Shown: piece by piece, positions 1 to 3,900 of the stretch
How positions within the stretch are numbered: position 1 is the stretch's first letter
Layout of the letters: each line of letters begins with the position of its first letter
Source: DSAR01 sp034437315
GTDB taxonomy: Bacteria; Chloroflexota; Anaerolineae; B4-G1
DNA: 6,258 nucleotides
NCBI GenBank assembly: GCA_034437315.1
Contig: DAOTUC010000019.1
Coordinates: 1-6,258 of the forward strand
Direction of reading: 5' to 3'
Notes under the pieces: generated by a model
What the model was told of the DNA's origin: nothing
Database searches by the model: none
The model's input: only the letters and a program-made list of their open reading frames with translations
Made by a program: the position numbers and the translations under genes

Positions 1-316
1 CGATGATGCCGCGCACCTCCAGGCATTTCAGCCCCACCAGCCGGTTGAGGAAGGTGAAGGCGGATTCACGGACGTAGTCCTGCGATGCCGCTTGCAAGGT
101 GCGGCCCTCCTGCATGCGCTGCCGGACCACGGTGACGATGCGGCGCCAGATCTCCTGGTCGGCAGGATCGGTCAGGCGCTCGGGCGGCGCGTCGAGGGGC
201 CAGTCGCGGTCGGTGAAGAGGCCGTAGCGGCGGAGGACGATGGCGAGTTCGTCCTCGAGGGTGTGGCGCAGGTCGAGCACGAGGGATTTGATGGCGGATT
301 TGGTTTTTGAGTTCAT
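1..316 (-). CDS. N-terminus of a large DNA methyltransferase (PglX / type IIG-like), cut by the window edge
   Basis: An open frame of 105 complete codons runs from an ATG at 316 off the left edge with no stop. The start is well supported: GAGGAG lies at 323-328 on the minus strand, 6 nt from the ATG. The visible protein is helical and charged (MNSKTKSAIKSLVLDLRHTL at the start). It ends in an ESAFTFLNRLVGLKCLEVRG stretch at about residues 83-102, which resembles the F-T-x-x-N-R-L-x-x-L-x-x-x-E block near the N-terminus of large adenine-specific methyltransferases of the PglX (BREX), DISARM DrmMI and Eco57I/type IIG kinds. None of the catalytic motifs (FxGxG, NPPY) is in the window, so the function is inferred from this one block. 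The gene starts 34 bp after the AbiEii stop with no obvious terminator between them, so it is probably in the same operon. If correct, it would methylate adenines in host DNA to mark self in a restriction or phage-defence system. Confidence 0.6.
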   Translation of the reverse strand, partial: MNSKTKSAIKSLVLDLRHTLEDELAIVLRRYGLFTDRDWPLDAPPERLTDPADQEIWRRIVTVVRQRMQEGRTLQAASQDYVRESAFTFLNRLVGLKCLEVRGII

Positions 317-322
317 GGACTG

Positions 323-328
323 CTCCTC
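323..328 (-). promoter_or_regulatory. Ribosome binding site of the methyltransferase-like gene
   Basis: GAGGAG on the minus strand, 6 nt before the ATG at 316. It is the strongest Shine-Dalgarno match in the window. It fixes the start of a reading frame that is otherwise truncated. Confidence 0.75.
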
Positions 329-350
329 AGTCATTTCTCGGCCAGTTGTG

Positions 351-1235
351 CTACAGGCTTTGTGCCAGTTGCCGGTAGACCTGCTGCTCGCGGCCATAAG
401 GATCAGATGCCAGTCGCGCCTCTCCTTCGGTCAATTCACACAGAAAGGCATAGGCCTGTTGTACCTCTCGTAGGATGTCGCTCGCAGCCACCAGGGCATC
501 AGGACGCACCAATCGATTCAGATCGGCCCAATCATAGTTGCCGTCAGGTAGACCATCCAGAAAAGCGGTGGGATCAAAGGCGTAGTGTGTCTCCCAACAT
601 TTGATCACGGCAATCCTGCGGACCACGTCACGATCGTAGGGTCGACGGGCAAACTGGTACAGATCGTACAGGTCGCGCACGCGCGTACGCTGAGCGGCAG
701 CGCGCACCTTCTCGCCAATGACTTCGTGCAAGTCCAACGCTGGTACATCGGGAGGTTCAACGTCCATCCAATCGAAATAGCGCTCGGGGCGAAGTGGGAT
801 CGACCGCACGGGTAGCAATGGGGATGCTCGAAAACTGATCTGTATCCCAAAGCGCCCAGCAGTTACCCACTCGTGATCGTAGGTGACCGCTGCACCACAC
901 CCATGGGCATCATCGGTCACGTAATAGTCGGGACTGGAAATTGTGAACGTGAGCCCGTAGTACGTATGGTTGTGCAAGAGATCGGTCAGCTCAAGCACCA
1001 ATGTCTCGGGTGTGGTATCGCCGATGGCGGTAAAATCCAAATCCAGGCTGAACCGTCCTGAGCCGCCCAAGTAGAGCTTGCGGATGGCCGTTCCGCCCTT
1101 GAATGCCAGATAGTCAAACAATCCCCCATCGGATAGAATGCGCAGCACGTAGGCCAGGACAATCTCTCGCTCGGCGATGTCGAGATCGACGCCAGCATCA
1201 GAAGCATAGCACTGGACGAGTCGTTTCTCGATCAT
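351..1235 (-). CDS. abiEii: AbiEii/AbiGii-type nucleotidyltransferase toxin
   Basis: A 294-residue protein of the AbiEii (type IV toxin-antitoxin) nucleotidyltransferase family. The signature is clear: KGGTAIRKLY at about residues 46-55, then RFSLDLDF at 61-68, the S-x-D-x-D metal and nucleotide site of the DNA polymerase beta-like fold. It is followed by DLHEVIGEKVRA at 168-179 and RTRVRDLYDLYQFA at 183-196, the conserved K and RDLYDL motifs of the family. All key residues appear intact and the length is normal. Known family members use a nucleoside triphosphate to modify RNA such as tRNA and stop growth, often as abortive infection against phage. A GTG at 1238 would add one residue, but the ATG at 1235 is preferred because GAGGT at 1242-1246 is 6 nt from it and only 3 nt from the GTG. 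The start overlaps the stop of the AbiEi gene (TGATG), so translation is probably coupled. No membrane segment or signal peptide is seen. Confidence 0.93.
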   Translation of the reverse strand: MIEKRLVQCYASDAGVDLDIAEREIVLAYVLRILSDGGLFDYLAFKGGTAIRKLYLGGSGRFSLDLDFTAIGDTTPETLVLELTDLLHNHTYYGLTFTISSPDYYVTDDAHGCGAAVTYDHEWVTAGRFGIQISFRASPLLPVRSIPLRPERYFDWMDVEPPDVPALDLHEVIGEKVRAAAQRTRVRDLYDLYQFARRPYDRDVVRRIAVIKCWETHYAFDPTAFLDGLPDGNYDWADLNRLVRPDALVAASDILREVQQAYAFLCELTEGEARLASDPYGREQQVYRQLAQSL

Positions 1236-2059
1236 CACAGTACCTCAATTTCGGCCAATAACTCTCGACGCGGAACGTTATCCACGACGCGCCAGGTCGC
1301 GTCATAGTCACCGCCGGTATCCCATTGGCTCGTTCGCCCCAGATAGGTCGTGCTCTTACCGCTGCCTGCCAGTAGGCGCTCTCGAACCGAGGGCTCAAGA
1401 GAGACGTCGAGGAGATCGGTCAAATAGCCCAGCCGCTTGACCAACGCCTGTGACCTGAAACGGAGCGCATCGTCGGCCAGACGATCCCAGTCGAGTTGTC
1501 CCCGACCCTGCCACAACATCGCAGCGATCTCGGGCACGTCTCCAGCATAGCTGGGCTGATCTAGGGCATCCACAATCGTTTTCTCCGGTCGGGCCATCAT
1601 CACGCGGCTGCCGTAGGCGTCAACCTCGACGGCGCCGAAGAACTTGTGGTCCGGTTGAACGACCAGGCGGTATCTCTTCCCACGCACGGTCAACAGCCGC
1701 CGTCCCTTGCGCACGGTGGTGGCGACGTAAACGGTGGCGGAGGACTGTGTCGAGAGGCCGTGAAAGAAAGCGGCGGTGGCGAAGGAGAAGTAGTAGGGCT
1801 CCACCAGGGTGCTGCCGATGAACAAGGGGTTGGTATCGAGGAAGGCGTGCTCGCCGCGCTCGGCGGGAATCAGTTCATACGTGCCCGGCGTGATGCGAGC
1901 CAACCACTGCCGCCGGGTCAGACGGTGCAGGATCTGCCGGGCGTGGTCGTAGGAACAACCCAGTATCTCCATCGTCTCTTCGATGGTGACCACCGGCTGC
2001 TTTTCCCACTCCAGGTGCAGGATCAGCTTGGATTCGAGGGCAGAAAGGGTGCGCGGCAT
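1235..2059 (-). CDS. abiEi: AbiEi-type antitoxin / winged-helix transcriptional regulator
   Basis: A 274-residue protein matching the AbiEi antitoxin family of type IV toxin-antitoxin systems. Residues 1-65 form a winged helix-turn-helix (IEETMEILGCSYDHARQILH, then LTRRQWLARITPGTYEL in the wing). The rest is the AbiEi C-terminal region with SFATAAFFHGLS at about 92-103, FGAVEVDAYG at 141-150 and the typical ARPEKTIVDAL at 156-166. Family members bind inverted repeats in their own promoter and repress the operon, while the C-terminal part counters the AbiEii nucleotidyltransferase without forming a stable complex. It is encoded directly ahead of the toxin, with the stop overlapping the toxin start. 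The ribosome site before the ATG is weak (GAG about 5 nt upstream), but the strong promoter at 2133-2160 faces it. It is longer than the shortest family members but within the usual range. The pairing with AbiEii makes the call secure. Confidence 0.92.
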   Translation of the reverse strand: MPRTLSALESKLILHLEWEKQPVVTIEETMEILGCSYDHARQILHRLTRRQWLARITPGTYELIPAERGEHAFLDTNPLFIGSTLVEPYYFSFATAAFFHGLSTQSSATVYVATTVRKGRRLLTVRGKRYRLVVQPDHKFFGAVEVDAYGSRVMMARPEKTIVDALDQPSYAGDVPEIAAMLWQGRGQLDWDRLADDALRFRSQALVKRLGYLTDLLDVSLEPSVRERLLAGSGKSTTYLGRTSQWDTGGDYDATWRVVDNVPRRELLAEIEVL

Positions 2060-2122
2060 AGTAGCTCGCTTATTCTTAGGGTTCTCACGATATGTGACTG
2101 ATTCTATAACAAGGATAGATTA

Positions 2123-2130
2123 GCTTAAGC
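2123..2130. promoter_or_regulatory. Candidate AbiEi operator: 8-bp palindrome at the predicted transcription start
   Basis: GCTTAAGC is a perfect 8-bp palindrome directly downstream of the -10 box, covering the expected +1. The overlapping heptamer TAAGCGA (2126-2132) recurs in inverted form as TCGCTTA at 2066-2072, close to the AbiEi start codon. AbiEi proteins are known to autorepress through inverted repeats at their promoter, so this is a sensible place for an operator. The sites are short, and the assignment is inference. Confidence 0.3.
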
Positions 2131-2132
2131 GA

Positions 2133-2160
2133 ATTATACTTGATTTAGGCGAGATGTAAA
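2133..2160 (-). promoter_or_regulatory. Sigma-70-type promoter of the abiEi-abiEii(-methyltransferase) operon
   Basis: Read on the minus strand there is TTTACA (2155-2160, five of six matches to TTGACA), a 16-bp spacer, and a perfect TATAAT (2133-2138). The predicted start point is near 2126, giving a leader of about 65 nt before the AbiEi ATG. It lies in the AT-rich gap between the kinase gene and abiEi, where a promoter is expected. No other gene start is close. Confidence 0.65.
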
Positions 2161-2165
2161 GATTC

Positions 2166-2198
2166 ACAGGATACAGGGAAAAATCCTGTCAATCCTGT
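2166..2198 (-). repeat. Stem-loop of ACAGGAT/ATCCTGT repeats after the kinase gene
   Basis: On the minus strand, 5 nt after the kinase TAA, ACAGGAT (2198-2192) pairs with ATCCTGT (2172-2166), and an inner ACAGG (2189-2185) pairs with CCTGT (2177-2173). This forms a 12-bp stem with a 2-nt bulge and a 7-nt loop. On the plus strand the same segment shows two tandem copies of AATCCTGTC at 2182-2190 and 2191-2199. No U-tract follows on either strand, so it is not a standard intrinsic terminator. It may protect the 3' end of the message, or be a dispersed intergenic repeat like the ACAGGAT-type repeats seen in many bacterial genomes. It ends 6 bp before the -35 box of the abiE promoter. Confidence 0.6.
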
Positions 2199-2202
2199 CC
2201 AA

Positions 2203-3900
2203 TTACGCCGCATCACACGCCACGCGAAACCCCACGTTCGCTGCACGCAGATCAGGCGGGACGCTGTTGCGCCAGGCGCAGCGGGCCAGCAACGGCCCCT
2301 CGTTGTAGGCTCCGCCGCGCACCACGCGCTGGCCGTCGGCGCCCGCATCCTCGCGCCCGTCGCCAGCGTCGTAGGGATAGGGCCGGTACAAGCTGGCGGC
2401 CCTCTCCCAGACGTTGCCCGCCATATCCACAAGCCCGTAGGGGCTGTCGCCGGCGGGCGAGTACTGACCGACCGGGCTGGATTCCACCCGCAGCGCGCCG
2501 TGGGCGTCCACATTACACCGCGCCTCGTCGAACTTTTCACCCCAGGGATACTCCCTTTTCACCCCCGCCCCTCTGCTCCCCGGCTCCTCTGCCCAAGCCG
2601 CCGCCTTTTCCCATTCTGCTTCGGTGGGCAGCCGGCAGTAATAGCCCGTCACCTCGCTCAGCCAGCGGCAGTAGGCGCGCGCATCCTGCCAGGTGACCAG
2701 CACGACGGGATGATCCGCCAGCCGGCGCGGGAAGGTGCGGGAGTCGCGATCCCAGTTGTACGGCTGGGCGAAGCGCATCGGGCTATAGGGTACAGGATAG
2801 TCGGGGTTATCGTGGATGAAACGCTGGTAGTCGGCGTGGGTCGCCGGTCGTCGACCGATACAGTAAGCGGCGATCTCAACCGTGTGCTGGGGGCGACAGG
2901 CCTCCTTGATCTGGGGATCGTCACTGCCCAATGTGAACGGGCCGGCGGGGATGTAGACCAACTCGTAGTCCAACGCCTTGACGTCCTCCGTGGGCAGCGG
3001 GCGGGGCGGTCGAAGCTGCAAGCGCATCGGGGGCGACTCCGTTTCCTCCGATTGCAGGGCCGCCAACGTCACGGCGGCGGTCTGGAATCGATCTCGCGGA
3101 TGGAGCGCCAACGCTTTCATCACCGCCTCGACCAGGAAGCTGGGCGCGTCGGGATTGGCCTGTTCAATGGGCGGCAGTTGCTCCCCCAGAACGCGCATAC
3201 AGGCATCAGTCGGCCGGAGCAGCGTCAGCGCGTAATACAGGGTGGCGCCCAGGCCGTAGACGTCGGTATAGGGGCCGGTCCGAATACCCTCGTCTCGCAA
3301 CGCCTCAACGTATGCCTGCACAGAGGGATACGATGCCACCGCCTCCAGGGGATACTGCTCGATGGGGGCGTAGCCGGTGGTGAAAGCGCGAGCCGCCGTG
3401 CTGGTTTTGGTCTCGTCCAGGCGCCGGGCGATGCCGAAGTCGAGCAGCATCGCGTCACCCTGCGGCGTGATGCAGACGTTCTGTGGCTTGATGTCGCGGT
3501 GGATGATGGGCGGCTCCTGCCCGTGCATGTAGCAAAGCGCATCCAGTAAATTCCGCGCCCATTTGAGCACCTCGTGCGGCTCGAAAGGCGCCGAGCGCTC
3601 GCCGCGCAGGCGATTCAGTGTCTGGCCCTCTATGTGCTCCATCACGATGTAAGGGTGATCCTGCTCGAAGAAGTAGTCGTGGACGACGGGTAGGTTGTTG
3701 TGGCGCAACTGGGCCAACAAGCGAGCCTCGCGCTCGAACTGCGCCTGGCTGGTGGTCTCGTGGGAGAGCACCTCCTTGATGACACAGTAGCGTCCCAGCC
3801 GGCTATCCTTCACCAGGTAAGCCGCGCCCATACCCCCCTCGCCCAGGGGGCGGAGGACCTCGTAGCGATGTTGTAGGGTCATGCTTTCGTAGAGGGGCAT
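2203..3900 (-). CDS. Serine/threonine protein kinase fused to an FGE/SUMF1-fold domain
   Basis: A 565-residue two-domain protein. Residues 13-283 are a Hanks-type kinase with all core motifs: glycine loop LGEGGMG (19-25), VIKEV with ATP-binding K42, the probable alpha-C glutamate E58, HRDIKPQN (134-141, catalytic D136), DFG (154-156), GYAPIEQY (176-183) and TDVYGLG (212-218). After a proline-rich linker, residues 312-563 form an FGE-sulfatase (SUMF1) fold: VTWQDARAYCRWLS, RLPTEAEWEKAA, YPWG, SPYGLVDMAGNVWE, VVRGGAY and NVGFRVA. Active FGE has two catalytic cysteines just after the RGGS motif. Here those positions appear to be E534 and A539, so sulfatase activation is unlikely. No membrane span is seen, so the protein should be cytoplasmic. 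The first ATG (3900) overlaps the upstream gene by 22 bp. An alternative ATG at 3882 would give a 4-bp ATGA overlap and a 559-residue protein. Neither has a strong ribosome site, though GGAAAA precedes the first. Confidence 0.93.
   Translation of the reverse strand: MPLYESMTLQHRYEVLRPLGEGGMGAAYLVKDSRLGRYCVIKEVLSHETTSQAQFEREARLLAQLRHNNLPVVHDYFFEQDHPYIVMEHIEGQTLNRLRGERSAPFEPHEVLKWARNLLDALCYMHGQEPPIIHRDIKPQNVCITPQGDAMLLDFGIARRLDETKTSTAARAFTTGYAPIEQYPLEAVASYPSVQAYVEALRDEGIRTGPYTDVYGLGATLYYALTLLRPTDACMRVLGEQLPPIEQANPDAPSFLVEAVMKALALHPRDRFQTAAVTLAALQSEETESPPMRLQLRPPRPLPTEDVKALDYELVYIPAGPFTLGSDDPQIKEACRPQHTVEIAAYCIGRRPATHADYQRFIHDNPDYPVPYSPMRFAQPYNWDRDSRTFPRRLADHPVVLVTWQDARAYCRWLSEVTGYYCRLPTEAEWEKAAAWAEEPGSRGAGVKREYPWGEKFDEARCNVDAHGALRVESSPVGQYSPAGDSPYGLVDMAGNVWERAASLYRPYPYDAGDGREDAGADGQRVVRGGAYNEGPLLARCAWRNSVPPDLRAANVGFRVACDAA

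Noticed and set aside
1..316. Naming the left gene pglX or drmMI and calling the locus BREX or DISARM
   Set aside because: Only 105 residues are visible, without catalytic motifs, and none of the partner genes that define these systems is in the window.
1236..1238. GTG as the start of AbiEii
   Set aside because: The Shine-Dalgarno-like GAGGT would be only 3 nt away, while the next codon, ATG, has normal 6-nt spacing.
1646..2101. A 151-codon plus-strand frame opposite abiEi
   Set aside because: It lies antisense to a well supported AbiEi gene, its glycine- and valine-rich translation matches no family, and no ribosome site supports it.
2166..2198. A Rho-independent terminator for the kinase gene
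   Set aside because: The stem is good but no run of T follows it on the minus strand, so it is reported as a repeat/stem-loop only.
2500..3549. A 349-codon open frame on the plus strand
   Set aside because: It is antisense to the kinase-FGE gene, has no recognisable domain and a composition typical of a mirror frame in GC-rich DNA.
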